Below the pieces are notes generated by a model. The model did no database searches. It saw nothing but the letters and a program-made list of their open reading frames with translations, and was not told where the DNA came from. DNA of 64,000 bases from Thalassobacillus cyri (GTDB taxonomy: Bacteria > Bacillota > Bacilli > Bacillales > Halobacillaceae). Of the stretch, positions 42,630-51,115 are shown piece by piece. A program made the translations under genes and the position numbers. Location of the stretch: contig NZ_FNQR01000016.1 in NCBI RefSeq assembly GCF_900107755.1, forward strand, positions 1 through 64,000. The letters run 5' to 3'. Numbering within the stretch: the stretch's first letter is position 1; each line of letters opens with the position of its first letter.

Positions 42630-44279
42630 ATGGGGAAATACAGCGATATCCTGAAGCGAAACAAACCCGACCGCACCAGTGCGGATGACCCTGGTGAAGC
42701 ATTATTGACAGCTCGTTTAAGAGAAAGACTGAGAACGGTCGAACAGAAAACCGGTAAGGATAGCAGGCATTATATAGCAGCAAGTATGCCCGGTATCAAA
42801 GGGAATGGTAAGCACGATGATACTTCCGGTATCCAATCGCTGTTGGAGGAAGCAAAGAGAACTAAGAACGGAATATCTCTTTATTTTCCAGCAGGTGTAT
42901 ATAAACTTACATCGACGTTGATGATTCATGAAGGTACACGGATCGAGTGCCACCCGAAGGCCATATTCAATAAAGTGCACCATCGCGGTATGCTCAAGAA
43001 TATCGAGAAAAACAGCAGTGATACTGGGTATGAGGGAAACGGCAACATTACCATCATCGGTGGCATTTGGGATAATAATGGTCACCGGTATTTAGGCGGG
43101 ACAAGTTTTGTATTTGGTCATGCGAAAAATCTGATTTTCAGGGACTTGACAATCAAGGATGTTTCCCCAGGTCATGGAATGGAAATCAATTCTTCCATGA
43201 ATGTGTTGATTGATGGCTGCAAGTTTATCGGCATGGCCCCCAGAAAGCGCAAGTTCTATTCAGAAGCCATCCAGCTCGATTTAATGAAAAGCAGCGGGGT
43301 GTTTCCCTGGAAGAAATCCCATTTCGATCATACACCTTGTCAGGATGTAATGATTACCAATTGTTATTTCGGTTCTAGTGACCGGTTAGGGAGCTGGGGA
43401 AGAGCGATTGGCTCGCATTCAGCAACAGCAGATCGATGGCACAAGCGGATTATCATATCGAATAACATTATCACTGGCACCCTGCAGTGGGGAATACGTG
43501 CTTACTCCTGGGAAGATGTTACGATCACTGGCAATATCTTCGATGGCTGCGGCGCAGGGCTTTCCGTCGATCCGAACTACTACGGCGATGATGAAGTGGA
43601 CAGCGAAGATATATTTGGGAATCAAACGAATGACAGCAACCAGGTGAAAAGGGTGACGATCCAGGGAAACCATTTCATCAAATCTGGTGCTCATGGATCA
43701 GTGATGAGTATAACCGGGGATAAACGCCATGACATGCTCGAAGTAAGTGTCACTGGCAATACGATCGAAGGCTCTGCTTCTACGAATGCGATCTATCTTG
43801 CCCACGTTACTCAGTCGAGCCTGACTGATAATATCATTGTGAGTGCCGAAAAAGGAATCAAGTTGACGGCAACCACGATGGTGAATGTGACAGGCAATAT
43901 CATCAGATCAATATCGAGCACTGGCATTGAGGCATTTACGGGAAACCGCGACTTGACGATTGCAAATAATGCTTTGTCGCATGTCGGTGGTCATGGAATC
44001 TGGATAACCGGGAATGATACCACGACAATCAGTAATAATCGCTTGACCGGTATTGGAGCTGACTATGCGTCGGAAAGCCAAGGAATTCGTGTGACATCTT
44101 CCTGCAACAGGATATCCTTAGTCGGCAACATCTTCAGTAATCGGGAGCCGGGTTTTCAGATGGCGTGCGCCATTTATACTGCGGTATGCACAACCAATGC
44201 GTTAGCAGTAGGAAACAATGCCGCCGGAATAGGTTTGGAACTTTGCGATGGTATGTCAACAAATGGTAATATAGGATAA
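42630..44279 (+). CDS. Parallel beta-helix (pectate-lyase-fold) protein without signal peptide
   Basis: The 549-residue protein begins with a basic helical segment (MGKYSDILKRNKPDRTSADD), then IKGNGKHDDTSGIQSLLEEA, the entry motif of Pectate_lyase_3/phage tailspike folds. YFPAGVYKLTSTLMI follows, then about twelve repeated strands of the type ITGNIFDG and VTGNTIEGS. It lacks a signal peptide, lipobox, membrane helix or wall anchor. Similar proteins are phage tail spikes or polysaccharide-modifying enzymes, but no phage gene is nearby. CGGAGAG lies six bases before ATG 42630. A terminator follows. Confidence 0.82.
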   Translation: MGKYSDILKRNKPDRTSADDPGEALLTARLRERLRTVEQKTGKDSRHYIAASMPGIKGNGKHDDTSGIQSLLEEAKRTKNGISLYFPAGVYKLTSTLMIHEGTRIECHPKAIFNKVHHRGMLKNIEKNSSDTGYEGNGNITIIGGIWDNNGHRYLGGTSFVFGHAKNLIFRDLTIKDVSPGHGMEINSSMNVLIDGCKFIGMAPRKRKFYSEAIQLDLMKSSGVFPWKKSHFDHTPCQDVMITNCYFGSSDRLGSWGRAIGSHSATADRWHKRIIISNNIITGTLQWGIRAYSWEDVTITGNIFDGCGAGLSVDPNYYGDDEVDSEDIFGNQTNDSNQVKRVTIQGNHFIKSGAHGSVMSITGDKRHDMLEVSVTGNTIEGSASTNAIYLAHVTQSSLTDNIIVSAEKGIKLTATTMVNVTGNIIRSISSTGIEAFTGNRDLTIANNALSHVGGHGIWITGNDTTTISNNRLTGIGADYASESQGIRVTSSCNRISLVGNIFSNREPGFQMACAIYTAVCTTNALAVGNNAAGIGLELCDGMSTNGNIG

Positions 44280-44292
44280 ATAGCACACAAAA

Positions 44293-44333
44293 GATGAATC
44301 TATCCCATTAACGGGGAGATTCATCTTTTTTTA
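44293..44333. terminator. Bidirectional terminator
   Basis: GATGAATCT pairs with AGATTCATC and is flanked by T-rich DNA on both strands. It serves the beta-helix gene and the convergent GbsR-like gene. Confidence 0.85.
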
Positions 44334-44855
44334 TTTTATTGAAGCTTCCTGAGCAGAAGGTTTCATATCACTGAATTTTTCATTGATCAATCGATGGAAG
44401 CGAATCACATCCCTCAGCCGGTTGTATAGTTCCTCAATTTCTTCCATTTCCCCAGGTTCCTGTAATTGGTCAGCCTTTTGTTCAAGTGTCGATTCGATCT
44501 CCTTCAAGGAATGTTCCTGCTGTTGAGCAGCATCCAGCCATTTTTGAATATAGGAAGTCATGAACTTTCGATATAAATTTTCATCCGCCTGGTAAAGGTC
44601 TTTCCTTACCCCTTTTTTCCATACACGTTCAACAAGATTCAGCTCGACCAGGCTTTTGATCCCGTTGCTCATGGCGGTTTTACTTTTTCCTAATGCCTTG
44701 CTCATTTCATCGAGCGTCATCGGCTCCCCGTGAAGATAGAGGGTGACAAACAAGCGGGCTTCTGCTGGTGACAATGCGAACATTTCCAGTGTCTTAGAGA
44801 ATTCATGAATCACTTTGGTGTGGAGTTCTTCTAAAAATTGGGAGTTAGGAGCCAT
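44331..44855 (-). CDS. GbsR-like MarR-type regulator, candidate OpuA regulator
   Basis: This 174-residue winged-helix protein parallels the one at 38103-38663: EPMTLDEMSKALGKSKTAMS and the wing KKGVRKDLYQADENLYRKF are nearly shared. The N-terminal part (FSKTLEMFALSPAEARLFVT) and the shorter C-terminus differ. It is divergent from opuA with a 285-base shared upstream region, so it probably senses choline, betaine or ionic strength and controls opuA, as the related OpcR/OpuAR-type proteins do. ATG 44855 follows AAGGAGG. Confidence 0.85.
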   Translation of the reverse strand: MAPNSQFLEELHTKVIHEFSKTLEMFALSPAEARLFVTLYLHGEPMTLDEMSKALGKSKTAMSNGIKSLVELNLVERVWKKGVRKDLYQADENLYRKFMTSYIQKWLDAAQQQEHSLKEIESTLEQKADQLQEPGEMEEIEELYNRLRDVIRFHRLINEKFSDMKPSAQEASIK

Positions 44856-44985
44856 AAAATCCTCCTTTTTCAAATATTGACCAATTAACACGTTATAGTA
44901 AGGTGGAAAAAAATAAAAATAGCAGATGACCATGTATTTTCTTGAAAATCAAAGAAAAAGTACGTATTTTCCGGTTTAAATTTTA

Positions 44986-45001
44986 TACAGTTTAAACTGT
45001 A
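44986..45001. promoter_or_regulatory. Perfect palindrome upstream of opuA
   Basis: TACAGTTTAAACTGTA is a 16-base perfect palindrome, flanked by TACGTA at 44961-44966 and 44999-45005 (overlapping). It lies between the divergent regulator and opuA, upstream of a possible promoter (TTGTAC 45037-45042, 18 bases, TACAGT 45061-45066). It is the best operator candidate for the GbsR-like protein. Confidence 0.5.
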
Positions 45002-45141
45002 CGTAAATTTCATACTTTTTTATCTGAGTTTATTGTTTGTACTTTTTATTACAAGTGCGTTACAGTATGTAGGGTGAAAGATAAGGAATGGGCAATAATA
45101 ATCATAGAAATTAGACAAAAAGTTTTAGTGAGGTGAATTTC

Positions 45142-46344
45142 GTGCCCGTAATTAAAGTTGAAAATTTATCAAAAATCTTTGGAAAGAATGCCAAGCAAGC
45201 GACTAAATTGCTTGATGAAGGATTATCCAAAGAAGAAATACTGAAAAAGACAGGGAACACGGTAGGGGTCAACCGTGCTTCGTTTGAAGTAGAAGAAGGA
45301 GAAATCTTTGTCATTATGGGTTTATCCGGAAGTGGTAAATCCACGCTGGTCCGTCTGATCAATCGTTTGATTGAACCGACTGAAGGAAGCGTCATGATCG
45401 ATGAAGAAGACTTGGCTAAAATGAACAAACAGGATTTACGTAACGTACGACGTGAAAAATTGAGTATGGTTTTTCAAAAGTTTGCCCTCTTTCCTCATCG
45501 GACAATTTTGCAAAATGCCGAGTTCGGTCTGGAAGTGCAAGGGATTGATAAAGAAGAGCGGAGCAAGCTTGCCAAAGAATCATTGGATATGGTAGGGCTT
45601 GGAGAGTACATTCATCAATTCCCATCCCAATTATCTGGGGGAATGCAACAGCGTGTCGGCTTGGCTCGTGCGTTGGCAAATGACCCGGAAGTACTGCTGA
45701 TGGATGAGGCCTTCTCTGCTTTGGATCCATTGATCCGTAAAGAAATGCAGGATGAACTGCTAGAGCTTCAGGATAATATGAAGAAAACGATTCTATTCAT
45801 CACTCACGACCTGGATGAAGCACTTCGGATTGGCGATCGGATCGCTTTGATGAAAGACGGTAAAATTGTTCAGATTGGAACACCGGAAGAAATTCTTGTC
45901 AATCCAGCCAACGACTATGTGGAGAAGTTCGTCGAGGATGTCGACCGCTCCAAAGTCTTAGAGGCTCAGCACATCATGAAGCGTCCGGAAACCGTAGACA
46001 TTGAAAAACATGGTCCACGCGCAGCATTAGAAAGAATGCGCAAAGAAGGGTTATCCAGCATATATGTCGTCGATCGAAAGCGTAAATTGTATGGCTATGT
46101 AACTGCTGATGACGTTTCTGCTGCTGCGAAACAAGACAAGAAAGATCTGCATGATATTCTTCATACGGATGTACCGAAAGCGGATATGCATACGACCATG
46201 CACGAAATCTTTAATATGATACATGACTCTCCAGTTCCAATTGCTGTCGTTGAGGACGACAAGCTGAAGGGAATCATTGTCAGGGGAGCTGTGATTGCTG
46301 CATTAGCAGGAAGCGAGGTGTCTATCAATGGAAATCATTCCTAA
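45142..46344 (+). CDS. opuAA: Glycine betaine ABC transporter ATPase OpuAA
   Basis: The 400-residue ATPase drives betaine import. Walker A is [20 protein letters not shown], the signature [14 protein letters not shown], Walker [19 protein letters not shown], and the switch [13 protein letters not shown]. Two CBS domains fill residues 275-400 ([15 protein letters not shown] and [19 protein letters not shown]), the ionic-strength gate known from OpuA. GTG 45142 is preferred, six bases after GTGAGGTG. Its end overlaps opuAB by 17 bases. Confidence 0.95.
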   Translation: MPVIKVENLSKIFGKNAKQATKLLDEGLSKEEILKKTGNTVGVNRASFEVEEGEIFVIMGLSGSGKSTLVRLINRLIEPTEGSVMIDEEDLAKMNKQDLRNVRREKLSMVFQKFALFPHRTILQNAEFGLEVQGIDKEERSKLAKESLDMVGLGEYIHQFPSQLSGGMQQRVGLARALANDPEVLLMDEAFSALDPLIRKEMQDELLELQDNMKKTILFITHDLDEALRIGDRIALMKDGKIVQIGTPEEILVNPANDYVEKFVEDVDRSKVLEAQHIMKRPETVDIEKHGPRAALERMRKEGLSSIYVVDRKRKLYGYVTADDVSAAAKQDKKDLHDILHTDVPKADMHTTMHEIFNMIHDSPVPIAVVEDDKLKGIIVRGAVIAALAGSEVSINGNHS

Positions 46345-47173
46345 GCTGCCTGTTGCCGAGTGGATTGACAACGCCACAGAATGGACAACAGATACATTTG
46401 AATTTTTATTTGATTTTATTAAAGAAGATTTTGGAGACTTCATTGAATTCTTTGCGGAAGATCTGCTTATGGCCGTTCCTATTTGGTTGTTCATAGCAGT
46501 CATTGCTATCCTGGCATTCTTTGCTTCAGGAAAACGATTTGGTTTGGTAGCTTTTTCCGTTATCGGTTTGTGGTTTATCAGCAATCAGGGATTGTGGGAA
46601 GAACTGATGAACACATTCACCCTGGTCATATTTGCCAGTCTGATTTCTGTAATCATCGGGGTTCCATTTGGAATTTGGATGGCAAAAAGTAAGACCGTAC
46701 AGACTATTCTCACTCCGGTACTTGATTTTATGCAGACGATGCCTGCATTTGTTTATTTGATTCCGGCGGTTGCATTTTTCAGTATCGGTATGGTTCCTGG
46801 TGTATTCGCATCTGTCATTTTTGCGACCCCGCCAACCGTCCGATTCACGAATTTAGGAATCCGGCAAGTATCAAAAGAATTGATTGAAGCATCCGACTCA
46901 TTTGGTACCACCGGTATGCAGAAGCTATTTAAAGTCCAGCTGCCGATGGCCAAAACGACGATAATGGCCGGAATCAACCAGACGGTCATGCTCGCACTTT
47001 CCATGGTGGTCATTGCCTCCATGATCGGGGCAAAGGGACTTGGACAGACGGTAATTACCGGTCTGCAGCGTGCAGACGTGGGTACTGGTTTCGTCGCCGG
47101 TCTTGGAATTGTCATTCTGGCGATTATCATCGATCGCTTTACGCAGAATTTGAATACGCAAAAAGGTCAATAA
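46328..47173 (+). CDS. opuAB: Glycine betaine ABC transporter permease OpuAB
   Basis: This 281-residue permease has an amphipathic N-terminal helix ([20 protein letters not shown]), then about seven to eight membrane helices. Family segments are [10 protein letters not shown]-like, [20 protein letters not shown] and the EAA loop [20 protein letters not shown]. It pairs as a dimer with OpuAA. The overlap with opuAA indicates coupling. Confidence 0.95.
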   Translation: MEIIPKLPVAEWIDNATEWTTDTFEFLFDFIKEDFGDFIEFFAEDLLMAVPIWLFIAVIAILAFFASGKRFGLVAFSVIGLWFISNQGLWEELMNTFTLVIFASLISVIIGVPFGIWMAKSKTVQTILTPVLDFMQTMPAFVYLIPAVAFFSIGMVPGVFASVIFATPPTVRFTNLGIRQVSKELIEASDSFGTTGMQKLFKVQLPMAKTTIMAGINQTVMLALSMVVIASMIGAKGLGQTVITGLQRADVGTGFVAGLGIVILAIIIDRFTQNLNTQKGQ

Positions 47174-47191
47174 GGGATAAATGTGGATCAG

Positions 47192-47209
47192 GGCCAGCTC
47201 AGGCTGGTC
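47192..47209 (+). other. Intra-operon stem-loop between opuAB and opuAC
   Basis: GGCCAGC pairs with GCTGGTC (one G-U) around a four-base loop, followed by TTCTC. It may protect the opuAC message or partly end transcription, adjusting the ratio of binding protein to permease. Confidence 0.4.
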
Positions 47210-47249
47210 TTCTCATATAAAAAACTATTAAAAGGGGAGCGATTATTTT

Positions 47250-48188
47250 ATGTTTAATGTAAACTGGAAACGCCTTGGTATGGTTGCAGGTTTATCTTTA
47301 TCTCTAGTAGCTGCAGGTTGTGGATCCGGCGAGGAAGAAAGCGGCAGCAGCAATGAAGGAAACAACGGGGACAGTGGAGCACCTAACTATAGTGAAGAAA
47401 TGGATTACACCATCACAGGTATTGAAGCTGGTGCTGGAGTAGTCAGCTCAGCGCAATCAGCTGTAGAAGAATATGACAGCCTAAATGGCTGGGAAGTTTC
47501 AACCTCTTCCAGTGGTGCAATGGCGCAAGAACTTACTAGTGCTTATGAAAATGAGGAACCGATCGTGGTGACTGGCTGGACGCCACACTGGAAGTTTGCA
47601 AAGTTTGAATTGAAATATCTTGAAGATCCGAAAGAAGTATTCGGCGGTGAAGAAGAAATCAAAACAATGGTACGTAAAGGCTTAGAAGAAGATATGCCGA
47701 ACGCTCATAAGATTTTAGATCAATTTGAATGGGAAACAGGCGACATGGAAAAGGTTATGCTGGAGATTTCTGAAGAAGGTTCTTCTCCAGAGGAAGCTGC
47801 AAAGAATTGGGTAGAAAGTAATTCCGATAAAGTAGAAGCCTGGACAAAAGGTGCAGAAAAAGTCGATGGTAAAGAAATCGAATTGGTTTATGTGAACTGG
47901 GACTCTGAAATTGCATCCACTAATGTCATCGGTCATGTCCTGCAACAGCAAGGTTTTGATGTAACAATGACTGCTTTGGATAATGGCCCGATGTGGGAAT
48001 CAGTTGCATCTGGTGAAGCAGATGGTATGGTTGCTGCATGGCTGCCTGGAACTCATGGTTCTCAATACGAAGATCATAAAGATGACCTTGTCGATCTTGG
48101 TGCTAACTTGACTGGTGCAAAAATCGGTCTTGTCGTTCCGAAATACATGGACGTCGATTCTATCGAAGACCTTCAACCAGCTGAATAA
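47250..48188 (+). CDS. opuAC: Glycine betaine-binding lipoprotein OpuAC
   Basis: This 312-residue lipoprotein binds betaine outside the cell. The lipobox is VAAGC with Cys24, followed by a Gly/Ser/Glu linker. Aromatic residues expected in the quaternary-ammonium cage occur in VVTGWTPHWKFAKFELKYL, VYVNWDSEIASTNVIGHVL and DGMVAAWLPGTHGSQY. It is strongly acidic, as is usual in salt-adapted hosts. AAGGGGAG is the ribosome site; a 76-base gap separates it from opuAB. Confidence 0.95.
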   Translation: MFNVNWKRLGMVAGLSLSLVAAGCGSGEEESGSSNEGNNGDSGAPNYSEEMDYTITGIEAGAGVVSSAQSAVEEYDSLNGWEVSTSSSGAMAQELTSAYENEEPIVVTGWTPHWKFAKFELKYLEDPKEVFGGEEEIKTMVRKGLEEDMPNAHKILDQFEWETGDMEKVMLEISEEGSSPEEAAKNWVESNSDKVEAWTKGAEKVDGKEIELVYVNWDSEIASTNVIGHVLQQQGFDVTMTALDNGPMWESVASGEADGMVAAWLPGTHGSQYEDHKDDLVDLGANLTGAKIGLVVPKYMDVDSIEDLQPAE

Positions 48189-48200
48189 TTAGATGTTTAT

Positions 48201-48232
48201 AACCCCGCTCTCATTTAAAGAGCGGGGTTTTT
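48201..48232 (+). terminator. Terminator of opuA
   Basis: AACCCCGCTCT pairs with AGAGCGGGGTT, followed by TTT. Confidence 0.92.
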
Positions 48233-48289
48233 GCATGCCTTTAAATTAAAGGTCTCAGATAAATGTTAGTGTTGTTTTTCATAAAAACC

Positions 48290-48920
48290 TTATTCAACAT
48301 AATGGCCGTAAAGTCGAAGACTTGATTTCGGATATTGTTGGGGTTTAGGAGCTTCGGGAAACAATTCGCTTTCCGTGGGCGTGTGCTGAGTCTTCTCAGG
48401 CTTCGCCTTGCGGGGCCTCATCTATCACTCAAATCCCACTGGAGTCTCACCGTTTCCCTACGCCCCTTGCCATCATAGGAAGTTCTGGAAATCACCCTAT
48501 GAATATTGAAAAAAGACGTTGGCCTCTGTATATCCTTTATAAATGCATCAGGATGAAGGGTTAAGTTGTGCACCATTCTCTTTTTGGAAGGGTCTGTTTA
48601 GTACAAAACTGGCTGGATGGAAGGGAAACGTCGAGACTCCCGCGGGAGAAGGGGCTAGGCAAGATCCTGCAGGGCTTTAGCACGTGGAAGCTTGCCAGGT
48701 CCCCCGCAGGAAAGAAATGAATGCGTAATCGCCTTGGGAGACACGACACGCATAAGCAGAACAGCAAAAGGGAAGGGCTCTTTCTTCCCGTTGATGGCAG
48801 GCTTATGTCGCGAGTGTCTAGGCGATGAAGCTGGAAAGCGAGTCGTTTTCCTGCCCATCCCATGCCTCTCATGGTAACGGACCCAACAGGGGAGCTTAAA
48901 TGGCAAAGCAATTTTGATAC
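48290..48920. repeat. Dispersed mosaic repeat, copy 3
   Basis: The left end (48,305-48,335, GGCCGTAAAGTCGAAGACTT) matches those at 29.42 kb and 53.14 kb. The GC-rich module at 48,357-48,470 carries GGGAAAC at its left and CGTTTCCC at its right. A spacer follows, then CTCCCGCGGGAG and the 99-base hairpin (48,728-48,826). The inverted right end is lost; after CGGACCCAACA the similarity stops within about 15 bases. This copy therefore joins both modules seen separately elsewhere. No gene is present in 48,233-48,920. Confidence 0.75.
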
Positions 48921-48929
48921 GTGCGAAAA

Positions 48930-48962
48930 AAACTCCGCTTCCATCAGGAAACGGAGCTTTTT
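48930..48962 (-). terminator. Terminator of yhaH
   Basis: Minus-strand AGCTCCGTTTCC pairs with GGAAGCGGAGTT, followed by TTTTT. Confidence 0.88.
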
Positions 48963-48971
48963 GCATTTGAT

Positions 48972-49382
48972 TTATTCTTTCTTATCGGGATCTTCCATTG
49001 GTGGAGTTTGACGGGAAGTGTTTTGTTCTGATTTAGCTTTTTCTTCTAATTCTTTCAAACTTTCTTCAATTTGCTCGAGGTACTTTTGGATGTTCTTCTG
49101 GTGTGGTTCAACGGTTTTCTTCCAGCTTTCGATGGATGATTTCACATCTTCCGAAAGGTCTTTGATCAGTTCGGCGCCTTCTTTAGAAGTTTGCATGATT
49201 TGATCTTTCAATTGCACGCCATCATCTTTCAATTTGAAGACAGTATTTTTCAGCTGCGCGCTCTTGGCTTTCGCGTTTTCACGGAATTCTTCCCCTGATG
49301 TTTTCGTATTCATTAACGTGTAGGCTGCACCTGCTACTCCTCCAACAATGAAGCCCAAAAATAACGATTTACCGTTTGCCAT
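48972..49382 (-). CDS. yhaH: YtxH/YhaH-like stress protein
   Basis: This 136-residue protein has a Gly/Ala-rich N-terminal membrane segment (SLFLGFIVGGVAGAAYTLMN) followed by long charged amphipathic helices (SSIESWKKTVEPHQKNIQKY), the YtxH family plan. Relatives are general-stress proteins of unknown mechanism. The position before trpP matches yhaH of B. subtilis. AAAGGGG precedes ATG 49382. Confidence 0.9.
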   Translation of the reverse strand: MANGKSLFLGFIVGGVAGAAYTLMNTKTSGEEFRENAKAKSAQLKNTVFKLKDDGVQLKDQIMQTSKEGAELIKDLSEDVKSSIESWKKTVEPHQKNIQKYLEQIEESLKELEEKAKSEQNTSRQTPPMEDPDKKE

Positions 49383-49497
49383 GAACAAAACCCCTTTCAA
49401 AACATCTTCTTGTGATTATTTTCTCTTTATATGTAAAAATGAAACCCTTTTTAAAAGAATATCAAAAGTTTCTGGGAATATGTCTTCCAGTAGTAAA

Positions 49498-49528
49498 AAA
49501 ACCCCCAGCCTGGCAGCCAGAGGTTGAG
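49498..49528 (-). terminator. Terminator of trpP
   Basis: An imperfect minus-strand hairpin around CCTCTGGCTGCCAGGCTGGG is followed by seven T residues. Confidence 0.6.
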
Positions 49529-49533
49529 GAATG

Positions 49534-50058
49534 TTATTGATAACTAGCACTTAGTTGTGACCGTTTCATAATTCCCTGGGTTACAGGATATATGACCATC
49601 ATTGCAATGGCATTGATCGCAGCTGTCGGCAGCACGATAGTAGCAAACATGACAGCGAAGCTTCCCTCCATCAAACCGATGATAAAAAGGATGATGCTGA
49701 GAAAAATAGTTCCGCTGATCATCGTACCTACTGCTGTCAATACAGGGGCATAGATATTTTGCTTCACAAATTTACGCCCGGCGATGAATAACCCGAAGAA
49801 AGCTAATGCGGTCAACGGTTTATCAATAATGTTCGCAATCTGACCTCCAGGTACTGTTGTTGTAAGTGCAGAAATGAATCCTGTCGCCAGGGATAGGATC
49901 ATCACATATTTGAATTTAGGAAATAAAATGATTCCCAGAAACATCATCGCTAACAGCATATCAGGGCGCATTCCTAAAAAGAATGGCGGCATGATAGCAT
50001 GTAAAACGGCACCAATACCAACAAGTAATGAAAGCATGACTAAAATACGAATATTCAC
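49534..50058 (-). CDS. trpP: Tryptophan transporter TrpP
   Basis: This 174-residue protein has five to six membrane helices and matches TrpP (YhaG), the tryptophan importer of Bacillus: MLSLLVGIGAVLHAIMPPFF, GMRPDMLLAMMFLGIILFPK and TTTVPGGQIANIIDKPLTAL. GTG 50058 is chosen because AGGAGAG lies six bases upstream; an in-frame ATG at 50079 would overlap the regulatory site. Its leader carries a TRAP-type triplet array, so translation should fall when tryptophan is plentiful. Confidence 0.94.
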   Translation of the reverse strand: MNIRILVMLSLLVGIGAVLHAIMPPFFLGMRPDMLLAMMFLGIILFPKFKYVMILSLATGFISALTTTVPGGQIANIIDKPLTALAFFGLFIAGRKFVKQNIYAPVLTAVGTMISGTIFLSIILFIIGLMEGSFAVMFATIVLPTAAINAIAMMVIYPVTQGIMKRSQLSASYQ

Positions 50059-50064
50059 TTTATT

Positions 50065-50092
50065 CTCTCCTCTTCTCAACTAATCTATACTA
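50065..50092 (-). promoter_or_regulatory. TRAP (MtrB) binding site over the trpP ribosome site
   Basis: The minus-strand leader reads TAG, TAG, TAG, GAG, GAG, GAG at 50092, 50087, 50082, 50077, 50072 and 50067, each separated by exactly two bases. This is the (G/U)AG-N2 pattern bound by tryptophan-activated TRAP. The last triplets are the Shine-Dalgarno sequence itself, so bound TRAP would block ribosomes. B. subtilis trpP is regulated this way. Confidence 0.88.
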
Positions 50093-50179
50093 CATTTACT
50101 TTTCAAACGTGTCCTCATGACCGTTTGCAAAAGTATAGGTACATTATATCAAAACATTGTCCAACAGCAAAGTATCTGT

Positions 50180-50614
50180 TTAGGAAGATATGTGTTGATT
50201 GATTTCTCCAGCGATTCTCTGAAGGTCCTCCGGGCTATATTCTTCTGCATGCACTTCCCAGTTTGAACGGTATCCATCTCCTTTGCCATAACGCGGAATG
50301 AGGTGGATATGTAAATGGAATACGGATTGATCGGCAGGCTTCTCATTGTTGTTCAACAAGTTCATCCCGATCGGCTGGTACGTTTCTTTAATAGCTGCAG
50401 CAACCTGAGGCACGCGAGTGAACAGTTTTCCTGCAGTTTCTGCATCGGTTTCGTAAATGTTTTTTGTATGTTTTTTTGGAATGATGAGCGTATGCCCTTT
50501 CGTCACCTGGCTGATATCAAGGAAGGCATAAACGTCGTCATCCTCATATACTTTAGCAGAAGGAATGTCACCTGCTACGATTTTGCAAAAGATACAATCT
50601 TCATTATGGCTCAT
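50180..50614 (-). CDS. hit: HIT-family nucleotide hydrolase
   Basis: This 144-residue protein has the zinc-like N-terminal CIFCKIVAGDIPSAKVYEDD and the catalytic histidine triad in SVFHLHIHLIPRYGKGDGY. HIT proteins of the Hint branch cleave nucleoside phosphoramidates or AMP-linked substrates. ATG 50614 follows AAAGGAGTG; a TACAAT -10 element lies about 40 bases upstream. The divergent ecsAB order is as in B. subtilis. Confidence 0.95.
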   Translation of the reverse strand: MSHNEDCIFCKIVAGDIPSAKVYEDDDVYAFLDISQVTKGHTLIIPKKHTKNIYETDAETAGKLFTRVPQVAAAIKETYQPIGMNLLNNNEKPADQSVFHLHIHLIPRYGKGDGYRSNWEVHAEEYSPEDLQRIAGEINQHISS

Positions 50615-50728
50615 CACACTCACTCCTTTAAAATAGTTGATTGTATTGTACCACAATCTTTCCTTTGTTAAGAAACATCCGACAAGGAAGAAAGACGTAA
50701 AACATATATTTTACCGAATCATGCCTGC

Positions 50729-51010
50729 AAAATAGAAAACAGAGCACCGAAACCGGTACTCTGCCATAAAAGGAGTGAAGCCAATAGATCGAACTTGTTG
50801 CCTACTTTCAAAAAGGGAAGCCATTCAATTGGAAAGGCTTCCGGAATTTCGGATAGGAAACCGTTTATAAGCCTTCTGTCAACACCTCATTTGCATGGGT
50901 AATCTGAATTCGGCTCATGAATGATCTTTCACTGACACCTCATTTCGTGGTTGAACCACTAGTTGAAATTGTCCTTGTGAAACGGGTATTGCCTCACTCC
51001 TTACTACGTA
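50729..51010 (-). ncRNA. Candidate structured RNA between hit and ecsA
   Basis: No gene fits this 500-base gap, but the minus strand looks structured. AAGGAGTGAGGC (51002-50991) pairs over 12 bases with GCTTCACTCCTT (50781-50770), and AATA with TATT extends it; one pair is G-U on this strand and would be a mismatch on the other. Inside are a GTGG/CCAC hairpin extended by ATTTC/GAAAT and two copies of AAATGAGGTGT (50945-50935, 50892-50882). AAGGCTT/AAGCCTT competes with GGAAGCC/GGCTTCC plus CTTTTT. A terminator (AGAGTACCG with CGGTGCTCT, then GTTTTCTATTTT) ends it. No promoter was identified with confidence. Confidence 0.55.
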
Positions 51011-51048
51011 GTTTGTCGAAATGAAAAGAAAATATGCACAAGAATTTT

Positions 51049-51077
51049 TTGGCATAGGATGTGGGGAATGGTAAAAT
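51049..51077 (+). promoter_or_regulatory. SigA-type promoter of ecsAB
   Basis: TTGGCA (51049-51054), a 17-base spacer, TAAAAT (51072-51077), 38 bases before the ecsA start. Confidence 0.6.
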
Positions 51078-51115
51078 TCTATAATGAAGGATTGCAATGG
51101 AGAGAGGATGGTTTT

